Source of the DNA: DATJLQ01 sp035509415
GTDB lineage: Bacteria; Pseudomonadota; Alphaproteobacteria; JACZXZ01
DNA: 15,666 nt
Direction of reading: 5' to 3'
Assembly: GCA_035509415.1 (NCBI GenBank)
Contig: DATJLQ010000234.1
Coordinates: forward strand, 1 to 15,666
Shown here: piece by piece, positions 14,542 through 15,666 of the stretch
Layout: each line of letters opens with the position of its first letter
How positions within the stretch are numbered: the first letter of the stretch is position 1
Translations under genes and position numbers: made by a program
Notes under the pieces: model-generated
Told to the model about the DNA's origin: nothing
What the model saw: only the letters and a program-made list of their open reading frames with translations
Database searches by the model: none

Positions 14542-15666
<1,125 letters not shown>

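Overview
The window looks like chromosome of a high-GC alphaproteobacterium, most likely Rhodospirillales-like. This is inferred from the gene set (glnB-glnA with a sigma-54-type promoter, tig-clpP-clpX, a PAS_5-type protein, a single-gene malonyl-CoA decarboxylase) and from codon use. No database search was possible. Most of the window is core metabolism and proteostasis. The exception is a short, visibly AT-richer accessory segment at about 2425-4463.

Left part, minus strand: glnB (PII) and glnA (glutamine synthetase) form a nitrogen-assimilation operon. A sigma-54-like -24/-12 element lies upstream and a strong hairpin terminator downstream. The next gene upstream on the same strand is a class I/II PLP aminotransferase (4485-5744). 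Between it and glnB lies an insertion flanked by 207-bp direct repeats (2218-2424 and 4464-4670). Each repeat contains the last 61 codons of the aminotransferase, so the gene is intact at the right end and a 3' fragment is stranded at the left end. Inside are a decayed IS1595-type transposase tail abutting the left repeat, a two-helix membrane protein resembling DUF4760, and an MtlR-like protein with an RNxxxH motif. This is the main accessory locus and the best candidate for something undescribed.

Middle: tRNA-His(GTG), a PAS_5-type protein, and a convergent minus-strand pair (a lipoprotein, then an exported nuclease-like protein that has lost the expected SNase catalytic residues). These are followed by plus-strand nnr (NAD(P)HX epimerase/dehydratase) and malonyl-CoA decarboxylase. 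The nnr start lies in four 17-bp tandem repeats that create a chain of six-codon mini-ORFs joined by ATGA overlaps. The only clear Shine-Dalgarno sequence precedes the first unit.

Right part, plus strand: a 104-aa protein of unknown function with its own likely promoter, tRNA-Leu(TAG), then tig, clpP and clpX in the usual order. The clpX gene runs off the window end after 375 codons. Trigger factor handles nascent chains, and ClpX unfolds substrates for ClpP.
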